64,000 nt of DNA, taken from Pedobacter jeongneungensis. Its GTDB lineage: Bacteria > Bacteroidota > Bacteroidia > Sphingobacteriales > Sphingobacteriaceae. Below, one piece after another: positions 35,695 to 45,254 of this stretch (position 1 is the first letter of the stretch; each line of letters opens with the position of its first letter). A program made the position numbers and the translations under genes. The stretch lies in assembly GCF_000633455.1 (NCBI RefSeq), contig NZ_AYMG01000013.1, forward strand, positions 124,001 to 188,000, in the 5' to 3' direction. The notes under the pieces were generated by a model. That model made no database searches and was not told where the DNA came from. It was given only the letters and a program-made list of their open reading frames with translations.

Positions 35695-37773
35695 ATGAAA
35701 AAGTTCGTCCCAATTTTTCTTGTTTCATGTTTATTCTTTATAAATGCACATAGCCAGGTTAATTTAAAAGCTTTTAGACCCAATGGAACCACTGTTTCGG
35801 CGCGGCAAAAAGAACTGGTGCTTAACTGGCCGACTGGCAATGGCGGTATTGGTAAAATGGTTTTGAACCTCGATAATGCGAAACCCTTATTCAGCAGTTT
35901 ACAATTGGGAAAAAAGGGTGCTTTAAAAGAGATCGCAGCCAATCTTGATCCTGCATTTGTTTTGAGGGTGGGTAAGCGTACTTTAAGTCCGGAAAGTGGA
36001 GGGTGGGATGTATTTTTTGATCGGGTACCCACACGGCCTTACACTACAAATGTTGTAAAATTCGAAAAAGGAAGTGTCAGTGTTTCTACGCAGGGTTCTC
36101 AGACTATCGTAAAAATAGCAGGTGTAAAATCTGAGTCCTTTAACGGTGTTTTAGAAATTACCCTTTATAATGGAAGTCCCTTGTTCAACGTGGCCGCAGT
36201 GGTATCTACCCAAAAAGATTCTACAGCAATTTTATACGATGCCGGATTGGTAAATAAAAAAGAAGTATGGACCAATGTGGCCTGGAGCGATGTAAAAGGA
36301 AACCTTCAGACGGAAAAAGGAACTAAAACCGATCCTGCTAAAAACCTCGAAGTAAAATACCGTACTGTTATTGGCGAAAATGCTGGTGGAAGTTTAGCTG
36401 TTTTTCCGGCACCACACCAGTATTTTTATCCATTGGACGAAGCCTTTAACCTCAAATTTACCTGGAAAGGCAGTAATTATTTAAATTTATTACCCGATTA
36501 TGGAATTGGCATCCGTCAGGATCCTTTGGGTGATAAACGTTATGTGCCCTGGTTTAATGCGCCACCAAATACCAAACAGCGTCTCAATTTTTTCTGTTTA
36601 TTGAGTACCGGGAAAGCAGATGCCATTTTAACCGAAGTAAAGAAGTTTACGCACAACGATACTTATGTGCCATTGGCGGGTTACAAAACCATGGCAAGTC
36701 ACTTTCACAACGAGTTTATTTCTGACGTGGTGTTAAGTGGAAAAACTATTCCCGAAAAACCCGAATTTGTGGAGGTGCTGAAGAAAACAGGATTAAATAT
36801 TGTGAAGTTGGCAGAGTTTCATGGTCCTGGGCACCCAAAAGGGCCAGATTCTATACGGTTAAATGAATTGGATGCACTGTTTAAGCAAACAAACAGACTC
36901 TCAGATAATGATTTTCTGTTATTACCGGGTGAAGAAGCAAATAATTTTTATGGAGGGCACTGGCTGGCCTTTTTTCCAAAACCGATTTACTGGATCATGT
37001 CGCGCAAAAATGATCTTCTTTTCGAAAGCAACGATCCAAAATATGGTAAAGTGTACCGTGTAAATGATAAGGTTGAAATGCTCAAGTTATTGGAACAGGA
37101 GCATGGCCTGGCGTGGACGGCACATGCCAGAACGAAAGCTTCAACAGGTTATCCGGATAAATATAAGGAAGAAGATTTTTTCAAATCGGAAACCTTTATG
37201 GGGGCTGCATGGAAGGCTATACCAGCAGATCTTTCATTGCCAACCTTAAGTAAAAGGGTGCTGAACCTGATGGATGATATGGCCAATTGGGGTTTAAAAA
37301 AACATGTGATTTCGGAGGCTGATATTTTTACCATTACCGAACAGAATGAAATGTATGCACATTTAAATGTGAACTATTTGCAATTGGATAAAGTGCCGAA
37401 TTATGCCGATGGCTGGCAACCTGTTTTAGATGTAATTCGAAAAGGTAAGTTCTTCGTGTCGACAGGAGAAGTGTTGATCCCTGCATTCAATATCAATGGA
37501 AAAGGTGCAGGAGAAACATTAAAAATTGATGTTGGTGGTAAAGCAACGGTAAATATGCAGCTCAACTGGACCTTCCCTTTAAGTTTTGCGGAAATTGTAT
37601 CAGGTGATGGTGAAAAGGTGTACCGTAAACGGATTAACTTAAGTAGTACAATGGCATTTGGTAAAAAAGATTTTAGCTGGCAGATTGATTTAAAAGGCCG
37701 CAAATGGGTTAGGGTAGAGGTCTGGGATATCGCAACCAATGGTGCATTTACGCAGATGGTATGGTTGGAGTAG
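35695..37773 (+). CDS. Secreted PHP-like metallohydrolase (CehA-like)
   Basis: A 692-residue protein with a signal peptide (residues 1-20, AHS-Q). The first half is a beta-sandwich-like domain. The second half has a PHP-like order of metal-binding residues: 'ASHFHNEF' (about 335), 'KLAEFHGPGHPKG', 'LLPGEEANNFYGGHWLAFF' and 'GLAWTAHART', followed by 'VDTG'-like features near the end. This resembles CehA/McbA-type metallohydrolases, though the motifs diverge. It probably hydrolyses a phosphoester or glycoside-derived ester outside the cytoplasm; the substrate is unknown. The closest genes are divergent or far, so no operon is seen. Confidence 0.6.
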   Translation: MKKFVPIFLVSCLFFINAHSQVNLKAFRPNGTTVSARQKELVLNWPTGNGGIGKMVLNLDNAKPLFSSLQLGKKGALKEIAANLDPAFVLRVGKRTLSPESGGWDVFFDRVPTRPYTTNVVKFEKGSVSVSTQGSQTIVKIAGVKSESFNGVLEITLYNGSPLFNVAAVVSTQKDSTAILYDAGLVNKKEVWTNVAWSDVKGNLQTEKGTKTDPAKNLEVKYRTVIGENAGGSLAVFPAPHQYFYPLDEAFNLKFTWKGSNYLNLLPDYGIGIRQDPLGDKRYVPWFNAPPNTKQRLNFFCLLSTGKADAILTEVKKFTHNDTYVPLAGYKTMASHFHNEFISDVVLSGKTIPEKPEFVEVLKKTGLNIVKLAEFHGPGHPKGPDSIRLNELDALFKQTNRLSDNDFLLLPGEEANNFYGGHWLAFFPKPIYWIMSRKNDLLFESNDPKYGKVYRVNDKVEMLKLLEQEHGLAWTAHARTKASTGYPDKYKEEDFFKSETFMGAAWKAIPADLSLPTLSKRVLNLMDDMANWGLKKHVISEADIFTITEQNEMYAHLNVNYLQLDKVPNYADGWQPVLDVIRKGKFFVSTGEVLIPAFNINGKGAGETLKIDVGGKATVNMQLNWTFPLSFAEIVSGDGEKVYRKRINLSSTMAFGKKDFSWQIDLKGRKWVRVEVWDIATNGAFTQMVWLE

Positions 37774-38865
37774 TTTTGCTGTCACTCTGAGCGATGAAAC
37801 ACAGAAAATCTATACGATTGTCATCCTGAGGGATAATTTATTTTATAAAAATCAATATTGATGACAGAAAAATCCTAGCGCAATGATAAGCCGCCAAATT
37901 CGTCATTGCGAGAAGGCTTTTTCAGCCGACGAAGCAATCTTACAACGATCGCTACCTCGCGTCGCATTAAGGTTATTCATTTTTGCAGTTGTTTTTAAAG
38001 GCATTCATGAGCTCACTTCGTTCGGTTAGCTTCGTGCCTCGCAATTATGACTCTTTTCATTTATTCTGTCAATGGTAGCGTAATCGAAGGGCATTCGAGC
38101 GTATAATGCACTTTGGTAAATTGTCATTCCCAACCCGATTGGGATCTTAATGAACCATGTTTTAAGCATTACGATTCCCGCCTGCGCGGGAATGACGACC
38201 TTTTTAAGGATGGAGCCTACGCATTTGCCACGGATGCTCTGAATACACGGAAAATTCCCCGCGGTTTATCACCCTTAGCATTATATCGTCCTCATCTCGA
38301 ATGCAGTGGAGATGACGACCATTCTATTGAAATCTGTCAATGGTAGCGTAGTTAAAGGATCTTTACTACGCAATTTACTTAGCGCTATTATTTTATTCGG
38401 TATTTACAGCATAAGTTGTTTGATGTTTTTTGGAGCGCAGTGCCAGTAGTGTGTAGGATAAGTTCCGTCCTGCTGTGCGTTGCTCCCGAAGAAACCTGTG
38501 AAACAAGCAAGCACACAATAAAAAGTAAAAACTAGTGCTTAAATCGGGATCCACTTCCATCAGGGCTATTTAACAACGGACTGTTAGCATATTAACCACA
38601 GATGAAAAAGATGCACACAGATAAAAATCCATGTTTCTATGTCTCCGGGGCAAAAAAGTAGTTTTATTGTTTTTGATGGGACACCAAACAATGAAAAGAA
38701 TAATGGTTGTTTTAGGTGTTGTTGTCATTCTGAGCGCAGCGAAGAATCCCTGAGTGATGAAGCAGAACTTTTAACATGCCTCTAAGTAAAGTTGGTATGT
38801 TTATTAAACAGTAGTGCTGGTATGAAACAGATTCTTCACTGCGTTCAGAATGACAATAAGTTTCA
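37774..38865. repeat. Gene-free 1.1-kb gap with palindromic elements
   Basis: No gene is seen. It contains a GTCATTGCGAGAAGGCTTTT...GAAGCAATCTT palindrome (37902-37941), a GATGACGACCATTCTATTG element (38311-38346) also present near 2862-2903, single arms of GTCATCCTGAGG type near 37818-37850, and the inverted repeat 38722-38856 that ends at the PKS operon. Confidence 0.7.
38722..38856. repeat. Imperfect inverted repeat next to the end of the PKS operon
   Basis: The 27-bp arms 38722-38748 and 38830-38856 (TTGTCATTCTGAG...) pair at 25 of 27 positions; the two exceptions are G-U-type pairs in RNA. It starts 9 bp past the stop of the last operon gene, so on the minus strand it could stop or stabilise the operon's mRNA. 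Confidence 0.65.
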
Positions 38866-39375
38866 CTATGCTGCATCAATCTTAAACCTCCTGATAGCCA
38901 GATAAAAAAAGGTAATAGAATATAAACCCGCCAACAATCCTGCGCATGCAGCGGATGGAGTAATCCCGAAATCGTGGTCAGGCGGGAAAGAGAAATGTAG
39001 CGTAAGCATCAGGGCAAATACAATTGCAATGCTATACAAACCGTTTAGGCCAGCTTTTTTTAAGATGAAAGGATAACCCGAAATTTTATCATCCACCTTA
39101 AAGTTAATTGCACCTGAATGTTGCAGCTCTTTTATTTTTTTCAAAATATCGAGGGTAATCATAAAGGGAAGCAGTAAAGACATGGGCAGTAAAAACCTGG
39201 CCAAATTTTGCTCACCGCTGAACAGGTGCACCGAATTTTGGGCTTTAAATGCAAAATAAGGTATTACCGTATTCAATACTGTGTTTGGGATAAGGTGTAA
39301 AAGCAGGTTTTTGCGCACAAACTTTCGCCAGTTCGATACTTTTATCTCTTCATTGTGCTCCACGTAATCAGGCAT
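38866..39375 (-). CDS. Small membrane protein at the end of the PKS-glycolipid operon
   Basis: A 169-residue protein with four hydrophobic segments (about 25-45, 62-80, 108-128 and 137-158). There is no signal peptide, and the N-terminus is polar (MPDYVEHNEEIKVSN). I do not recognise the family. It overlaps the preceding acyltransferase gene by 8 bp, so translation is coupled and a role in the same pathway is likely, for instance as a membrane partner for synthesis or transport of the lipid. No transporter motif is seen. Confidence 0.65.
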   Translation of the reverse strand: MPDYVEHNEEIKVSNWRKFVRKNLLLHLIPNTVLNTVIPYFAFKAQNSVHLFSGEQNLARFLLPMSLLLPFMITLDILKKIKELQHSGAINFKVDDKISGYPFILKKAGLNGLYSIAIVFALMLTLHFSFPPDHDFGITPSAACAGLLAGLYSITFFYLAIRRFKIDAA

Positions 39376-40636
39376 TGGCCAATTCGTTTAAATTTTCCTT
39401 AATCAGTTCCATGGCCCTGTCTTTGATCTGCCAGGCTTCAAATTCCCTTAAAAATGACTCGTTCGACATGAAAGAGAAATCCAGTTGTCCGTTAAAAGTG
39501 CTGCACACTAAAGTATTGGCATTTTTCCATGGAAAGGCAACGGTTGGGCTATAAATGGTTTCTATGGAAAAATCCTGATAATCCTTTGGTATATTTAAAA
39601 GCCCCATGTTGCTTAGAGTTACATCGTGGGTACCTTTTGTTGTTTTTAAGAAACCGATCATTTTATTTACCGACGAGTGGAAATACTCGCTGATGTTTAA
39701 CAGGTCGTAAACTTTCATTTCGGCTATTTTTGCATCCAGATCGTTTTTTAACACCTGAGCTTTGGTCCAGAATCTATTTTCTATTTGATCGAGTCTAAGC
39801 TCCGCAATGGGCGCAAAGGCAAACATGGTGTCCTGTTTAATGGCTTCTACAAAACGCCTGATATCAACCGGACAGATCACTTTGCCATGAGCTTTAGTGC
39901 CTTGAACATGTTTGAAAGCTTCCATAAAGGCCACACAGATGGCAGCATGCACCGTTGTGTTTTCTTCCTTGCATTTCTGCAATAGTTTTTTGGTGTTTTC
40001 GACACTAATTTTCCAGTGAACGGCATAATTGTTCCGATCTACTTGATTGTTGGAAGTGGCTTTAAAAAAGAAAAACAAGCGACCCAGGGCTGCAAAAATC
40101 TTTCCTTTAAAGTGACCGAGTTTGGAGATGGAAAAATCTTCCGGCATCAGATCGTTTACTGACAAAAACGAAGGATAAGGCGCCAGATTTTGTTGGGGAT
40201 TATCGATCAATGTCATCAGTTCGCGCATCAGATTTAAAATGGTTGTTCCATCACAGATGCAATGCGGAAGTACGAGTAAAAGATCTGATTCGGTTTCGCC
40301 TTTTAGCCAGACTAATCTTGCCAATGGTTGGTTCGGGGAATCAAAAAGTTTATACCATTCAGTTTTAGATTGTATTAACCAATCTTCATCTGTTAAACGA
40401 TCGGTAATCCTGACCGGTATTTTACTGATGTTTTCATGATGTACGAAATAGGGTGTTTTGCCTGTAGCATCGATATTCATCTGCAATAGCGGATGTTTCT
40501 GCTGGATTTTCTGCAATGCCCTGTGCAGGTTTTCTTCATTGATCTGGCCAGAGATTTTGGCGCCAAACACACAGTTTAATGGTGTTTTAGCATCCACATG
40601 CATAATCCTTTCTCCTAAAATTAATCTTCTTTTCAT
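39368..40636 (-). CDS. HxxxD acyltransferase, condensation-like (PapA/AATase type)
   Basis: A 422-residue protein of the condensation-domain-like fold used by PapA-type and alcohol acyltransferases, which move acyl groups from CoA or ACP to hydroxyls. The catalytic motif is PHCICDG (His125, Asp129). The C-terminal half has the matching 'LSNMGLLNIP' and 'STFNGQLDFSF' features. No adenylation or ACP domain is attached, so it is not an NRPS module. It is a paralogue of the interrupted gene just upstream, with a 4-bp ATGA overlap. A role in placing a PKS-made or other acyl chain on the glycoside is inferred from context. Confidence 0.82.
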   Translation of the reverse strand: MKRRLILGERIMHVDAKTPLNCVFGAKISGQINEENLHRALQKIQQKHPLLQMNIDATGKTPYFVHHENISKIPVRITDRLTDEDWLIQSKTEWYKLFDSPNQPLARLVWLKGETESDLLLVLPHCICDGTTILNLMRELMTLIDNPQQNLAPYPSFLSVNDLMPEDFSISKLGHFKGKIFAALGRLFFFFKATSNNQVDRNNYAVHWKISVENTKKLLQKCKEENTTVHAAICVAFMEAFKHVQGTKAHGKVICPVDIRRFVEAIKQDTMFAFAPIAELRLDQIENRFWTKAQVLKNDLDAKIAEMKVYDLLNISEYFHSSVNKMIGFLKTTKGTHDVTLSNMGLLNIPKDYQDFSIETIYSPTVAFPWKNANTLVCSTFNGQLDFSFMSNESFLREFEAWQIKDRAMELIKENLNELANA

Positions 40637-41922
40637 GCGGTTGCGTTTAAAATTTCAACGGGTTGCTCTACCTGGCTTTTAAGGATGGAAATCATCTTTT
40701 CTTTAATGGCTTCGGCTTCTACAAAAGGCACATAACCTTCGCTGGCTACAAATGTGAAATCCATTTGGTTGCGATAAGTGGACACAATCATCGTAGTGGT
40801 GTTACCCAAAGGCCCCATTACCGAAGGGCTAAATATGCTTTCTACTTCAAAATGCTGGTATTGATGTGGGATATCGATTTTACCAAGGTTAGAAAACATA
40901 CAATCATTACTTGATTTGCCGTATTTTAAGAAATTGGTGAAATTATGAAGTGCCGGATGGCAGGCTTCCATCATCATCATCAGGCTGTAAGGATTCAGTT
41001 TGGAAGATTTGTCATTTACATCTTTCTGTAGAGCTTTAACGTTCTCTCAAAAGTCTTTCTCTGGCAGCAGGGAAAGTACAATCATTAATCCGAAGGCGAA
41101 AATGTGGTCTTTTTTAATAATTGGGTTAAAGTTCCTGATATCAACCGGAAGTGAGATTTTGTTAAAGGCTTTTTCTTTTCTTACTTCTTTGAAAGCGGTT
41201 AAAACGGCGGCACTTAAAAGTGTATTTACCGTAAACTGATTGCTTTTGCAAAAGCGGATAATATCTTTTGTCAATTCCTGATCAAATCTCCAGTGGAACA
41301 TAAAATCTTTTTTACGCTCTACAGCTACTTTTTTGATCGGGATGATCCAAAGGGCGAGCGTGGCAATTTTACCAATCAGTCCGTTTTTGGTGCGGTTGCG
41401 GTAACTGTTCAATACTTTTGCAGGAATGACATCTTCCACACCCATAATCGGGATTTCCCTGCCGATATCGGTATCAGGATCATCCAAAAGCTGCAGTAGT
41501 TCTGTTAAAATAGAAAGGGCAGCAGTGCCATCACAAAGGCAATGGTGGTATACCATCAAAAATTCGGATACCTCTTTTCCTTTTAGCCAGGTAATGCGGC
41601 AAAGCGGTGCAGTTGTAGCATCAAAAACAGTTTTCCACTCATGGGTAGATTCCTGCTCCCAATGATCATCACCTAAACGCTCCACAATGCGAATGGGTAT
41701 TTTAAAGGCTTCGTTAAGGTTGGTTACAAACCAGGGCTTTTTGTCTTCATCAAAACGTATTGCTGCAGTTAACCAGGGGTGTTTTTTCTGGATTTTAAAT
41801 AAGGCAAACCTTAAATCATCTTCCTTGATTTCTCCCCTGATTTTGAAAGGTATTACAATGTTAAACGGATTTTTTCCATCTCCGTATAACATTCTTTCGC
41901 CGAATAGCAGTTTTCTTTTCAT
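40633..41922 (-). pseudogene. HxxxD acyltransferase, interrupted by an in-frame TGA
   Basis: The reading frame runs from the ATG at 41922 with the catalytic HHCLCDG motif (His127, Asp131). It meets TGA at 41047-41049 (codon 292) and then stays open in the same frame for a further 137 codons to 40633. The downstream part still matches the paralogue ('FSNLGKIDIPHQYQHFEVESIFSP', 'STYRNQMDFTF'). Aligned to the paralogue the stop sits at Trp (F-W-T-K against F-*-E-N), so TGG to TGA explains it. It would be a 429-codon gene if read through. It may be a recent pseudogene, a sequencing error, or two pieces that work together. The N-terminal piece holds the catalytic motif. Confidence 0.8.
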
Positions 41923-42066
41923 TTAGGTTAGTGTTGTAATGCGTTCCGTCATTCCCAACTTGATTGGGAATCGTAATGCAATAAGCTTTAAGATTCCCAC
42001 CTACGTGGGATCCGATAGCTATCGGATGACGATCGCTTTTTATAATTTACGCCTGTAAAATCGCCA

Positions 42067-43269
42067 TCAAACCGTTTCCACGGCCTGTGCTGTTTTAGCA
42101 AAATCCTCCAGCAATTGCACCGCTTTATCATTTCCACCCGCCTCGATAAAGGTTTCTTTTATTTTTTGTGCGGCCTGGCGGTATTTAGGATTTTCTAAAA
42201 GCTTAAAAACAGTTTCTCTTAAGTCGCTGATGCGTAATCGTTTGTAACGGATGCTTACGCCACAACCTGCCTGTTCAATTAATTTAGCAGTATGAAAATG
42301 ATCGTAGGCAATAGGTGTGATCAACATCGGTAAACCATTGGTGAAGGTATCGTTTACGGTATTGAAACCACCGTGACAGATTACAGCATCCATGTGCGGC
42401 ATCAGCTCTGATTGTGGCACAAAACCACTTACGATAAAATTATCAGGCCATTTTTCAAAAATATCGGGATTGGTTGCGGCCACAATGGTTACGGGCTGGT
42501 TTTCGAAAGCAGTAATCAGTTTCTGGAAAAATTCCTTACGGATATCAACCAGTAAAGTACCCAATGAGACAAATATTTTTGGCGTAGTGGCCTGGCTTAA
42601 ACGTTCCCAATCAAAAGGGGCTAAATTTGGCCGGCCTTTTACCGGGCCAACAAAATGCATGTGCGATGGTTTTTCTTCAAAACCTGCAAAAGCTTGTGAA
42701 GTGAAAACCATATTTAGCTCGTGCGAATGGATGTGGATATCGTCACTATAAATACCCACTTCTCTTTGTAAACCTTTAATCAGGTTTTGTTGCCATTCGA
42801 ATATTTTAGGGGCGCTGGTTGCCGTATCGCCCATTACATCTGGTGGTACAGGAGTGGTGGTAACCGAGGGAATGCCTTTTAAATGAGCGCTTAATGCACC
42901 AGCGAAAGTAATACAATCGTTGATGATGACATCTGGTTTCCAAACATCTACAAAGTTGTTCAATCCTTTCATCATCATTTTGGCAAAAGGAACATAGGTT
43001 TCTTCGAGTGCCAGTTTCATCACCTCTGGTCCAGAGCAAGCCGGGCCGTCATCCTGACGTTTTAAAATGCGTTGTATTTCATCAGCATACTCGGCCAGAT
43101 CTTCTTCAGGGTAAATAAATTCGCCACCTTCGGGTAAATGTACCTGAGCAAGCGGGGTAATGCCAAGCCACTTTACTTCATGGCCGCGGGCCAGTAAACT
43201 TGCGCCAATGCTTAAAGTTGGACTGATATGGCCAAAAAAGGGCGGGACAACGAAAAGGAATTTTGACAT
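42067..43269 (-). CDS. UGT-like glycosyltransferase 2 (GT1/MGT type)
   Basis: A 400-residue GT-B fold glycosyltransferase of the macrolide/zeaxanthin glucosyltransferase type. The N-terminal acceptor domain begins FLFVVPPFFGHISPTLS with the catalytic-base His. The C-terminal sugar-nucleotide site is HGGFNTVNDTFTNGLPMLITPIAYDHFHTA. Where its neighbour has Asp-Gln this one has Asp-His, and the Glu after NTV is replaced by Asp. In plant enzymes a Gln to His change at this position goes with a shift from glucose to galactose; whether this holds here is not known. It starts 10 bp after glycosyltransferase 1. Confidence 0.88.
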   Translation of the reverse strand: MSKFLFVVPPFFGHISPTLSIGASLLARGHEVKWLGITPLAQVHLPEGGEFIYPEEDLAEYADEIQRILKRQDDGPACSGPEVMKLALEETYVPFAKMMMKGLNNFVDVWKPDVIINDCITFAGALSAHLKGIPSVTTTPVPPDVMGDTATSAPKIFEWQQNLIKGLQREVGIYSDDIHIHSHELNMVFTSQAFAGFEEKPSHMHFVGPVKGRPNLAPFDWERLSQATTPKIFVSLGTLLVDIRKEFFQKLITAFENQPVTIVAATNPDIFEKWPDNFIVSGFVPQSELMPHMDAVICHGGFNTVNDTFTNGLPMLITPIAYDHFHTAKLIEQAGCGVSIRYKRLRISDLRETVFKLLENPKYRQAAQKIKETFIEAGGNDKAVQLLEDFAKTAQAVETV

Positions 43270-43279
43270 AGTGTATAAT

Positions 43280-44479
43280 TTAACTGATGAATACGTTTGA
43301 GGTTTTGTTGCTTAAAGCTTCCAGTAAATCGGCGGCACTTTCTGTTCCGCCAGCTTCTATAAAGGACTGTTTAATTTGTTCGGCAGCTATTTTATAACTG
43401 TCGTTATGCAATACTTTGTTTACCGCTTCTTTAAGGTGACTGGCTTTAAAACGGTTAAAGTTTAAGCGTTCTCCGGCACCAACCCTGAAAACACGTCCGG
43501 CTACATGGCTTTGATCGTAGGCAATCGGGATCACTATCATAGGCAGTCCGTTCATTAAAGTTTCGCAAACGGTATTGTGTCCTCCATGGCAAACCACGGC
43601 ATCAAGGTGTGGCAAAAGTTCCAGTTGTGGTACCTGGCGCTGCACGGTAAAATTAGCAGGCCATTCTTCGAATAGTGCCGGATCGGAAACCACCACCACA
43701 TGCATATCTTCATCGGCAAAAGCCTCGATTACTTTGGCAAAAAAAGCTTTTTTATGTTCGTGATCGAAGGTGGTACCAATGCTTACCAATATTTTAGGTT
43801 GGCTGGTGTGAAATGCTTCCCAGCGAAAAGGAATGGAGGTTTTGCGGCGGTTAAAAACAGGCCCTACAAATTTAAAATGCTCGGGTAAATCCATTTCCCC
43901 GAAAAAATCTCTGGAGGTAAATACCAATGTGGCAAGATCGGAGCAGGCAATGGAGCCGCTTGTAGTGATGCCGAATTCTTTTTGCAGTTCCACAATCTGG
44001 TTTACTTCCCACTCGTGTACTTTTGGCAACTCATCCATTACTTTTATAGCAGCAGGAGCGGTAACAGAAGTAACGTAAGGGTAGTTTTTGTTGGTTGCCG
44101 CAATGGCACCGGCAAACATCTGGTGATCGGTAATCACCACATCGGGCTTAAACTGATCGAGTAAACTGGCAATACCTTCGTAACTGTGTCGGTTAAGCGG
44201 AATTAATACCTCTTCGTATAAAAATTTAATACTATCGATGCCATAAACAATCTTTTTGGTGATGATGTCGAGGTATTTTTCGGAATCTTTTTTCTGCTGG
44301 TCGTTCTGGTCGTAACTGATCACGAGGAGTTCGCCTCCCTCAGGAAGTTTTTCGCCCAGTGATTGGTCTAAAGTAATCCATGCCACACGGTGGCCTCTTT
44401 CTAATAAAGCGGCACCCATACTCAAAGTTGGGTTGATGTGGCCGGTTAGGGGAGGAACAACGAATACAAGTTTTGCCAT
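43280..44479 (-). CDS. UGT-like glycosyltransferase 1 (GT1/MGT type)
   Basis: A 399-residue GT-B enzyme. LVFVVPPLTGHINPTLS holds the base His, and the donor site CHGGHNTVCETLMNGLPMIVIPIAYDQSHVA keeps the canonical Glu and the Asp-Gln pair expected for a UDP-glucose-like donor. Acceptors of this family are lipophilic (macrolides, carotenoids, polyketides), which suits a lipid chain made by the PKS. It is soluble but probably associates with the membrane. It is 10 bp from the hydrolase gene and 10 bp from glycosyltransferase 2, with which it shares length, domain order and roughly the same motifs, so the pair likely arose by duplication. Confidence 0.9.
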   Translation of the reverse strand: MAKLVFVVPPLTGHINPTLSMGAALLERGHRVAWITLDQSLGEKLPEGGELLVISYDQNDQQKKDSEKYLDIITKKIVYGIDSIKFLYEEVLIPLNRHSYEGIASLLDQFKPDVVITDHQMFAGAIAATNKNYPYVTSVTAPAAIKVMDELPKVHEWEVNQIVELQKEFGITTSGSIACSDLATLVFTSRDFFGEMDLPEHFKFVGPVFNRRKTSIPFRWEAFHTSQPKILVSIGTTFDHEHKKAFFAKVIEAFADEDMHVVVVSDPALFEEWPANFTVQRQVPQLELLPHLDAVVCHGGHNTVCETLMNGLPMIVIPIAYDQSHVAGRVFRVGAGERLNFNRFKASHLKEAVNKVLHNDSYKIAAEQIKQSFIEAGGTESAADLLEALSNKTSNVFIS

Positions 44480-44489
44480 GTGTTTAATT

Positions 44490-45254
44490 TTATGTTTCCT
44501 GGAAGAAGTTTAACAATGTTTCAGCAATTACCAATGGTTGTTGGATCGGGATATTATGATCGCCCAGTACAGCAATTAACGATGCATTTTCGATCAGCCC
44601 ATCAAGGTATTTCCCTGCATTTAAACAATTAGAATCGGTACCATATAATAATAGGGTAGCTTGTTTTATGGTTGCAATTGCCGGGCTGCCGAAAAAGTCT
44701 TTTTCGAGCTCCATATCAGTTTTAATCGAAGTTTGATAAAAAAGGTACTCGTACATGCGGTGGTTGCGTTCCATTTGCCTTTTACCCATTTTCACTTTGG
44801 TGGTATCGGTAAAATTTTCGACGTAATGCTCCAGAAATTCGCGGCTGTACTCATCAATAATTCCCCTGGTTTTATCATCATTCGGATCCGGTGCTTCAAT
44901 AATGGCCAGTTTGTTAATGCGTTCCGGAAAGCGGATGGCCATTTTTAAGGCAATCAATCCACCGAAACTATAACCGCCTAAATGAGCCTGCTTAATGTTT
45001 AATATCTCCATTAAGGCAAACAGATCGTTGGTCATACTTTCTAAATCGTATCCCTCCAAAGCCTTTTCGCTCATGCCATGACTTTTTAAGTCGTACAGTA
45101 CGACATGATATTTTGTGGCCAACAATGGCGCGATATTAAAATAATAGACAGAAAGGTTACTGAACATCCCGTGAACGAGCACGATGGTTTCAGCAGCGCC
45201 TTTGTTGAGCTCCTGAATGTGAACCGATTTGCCGCTTACGGTTATGACTGGCAT
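44490..45254 (-). CDS. Alpha/beta hydrolase of the PKS operon (possible release enzyme)
   Basis: A 254-residue alpha/beta hydrolase with HGMFSN, nucleophile Ser96 in GGYSFGG, a late acidic residue in YGTDSN and His in GDHNIPIQQP. It overlaps the ACP gene by 13 bp. The PKS has no thioesterase domain, so this protein is the best candidate to release the chain from ACP by hydrolysis or transfer. It has no signal peptide, so it acts in the cytoplasm. It could instead be an editing hydrolase; sequence cannot decide. Confidence 0.8.
   Translation of the reverse strand: MPVITVSGKSVHIQELNKGAAETIVLVHGMFSNLSVYYFNIAPLLATKYHVVLYDLKSHGMSEKALEGYDLESMTNDLFALMEILNIKQAHLGGYSFGGLIALKMAIRFPERINKLAIIEAPDPNDDKTRGIIDEYSREFLEHYVENFTDTTKVKMGKRQMERNHRMYEYLFYQTSIKTDMELEKDFFGSPAIATIKQATLLLYGTDSNCLNAGKYLDGLIENASLIAVLGDHNIPIQQPLVIAETLLNFFQET

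Noticed and set aside
41047-41049. Programmed frameshift or selenocysteine at the TGA
   Set aside because: The frame does not change across the stop, so no frameshift is needed. The paralogue has Trp, not Cys, at this place, and no selenocysteine hairpin was recognised after the TGA, so a plain TGG to TGA change is simpler.
39368-41922. Nonribosomal peptide condensation modules
   Set aside because: HxxxD is present, but no adenylation or carrier domain is attached, and length and context fit stand-alone acyltransferases.
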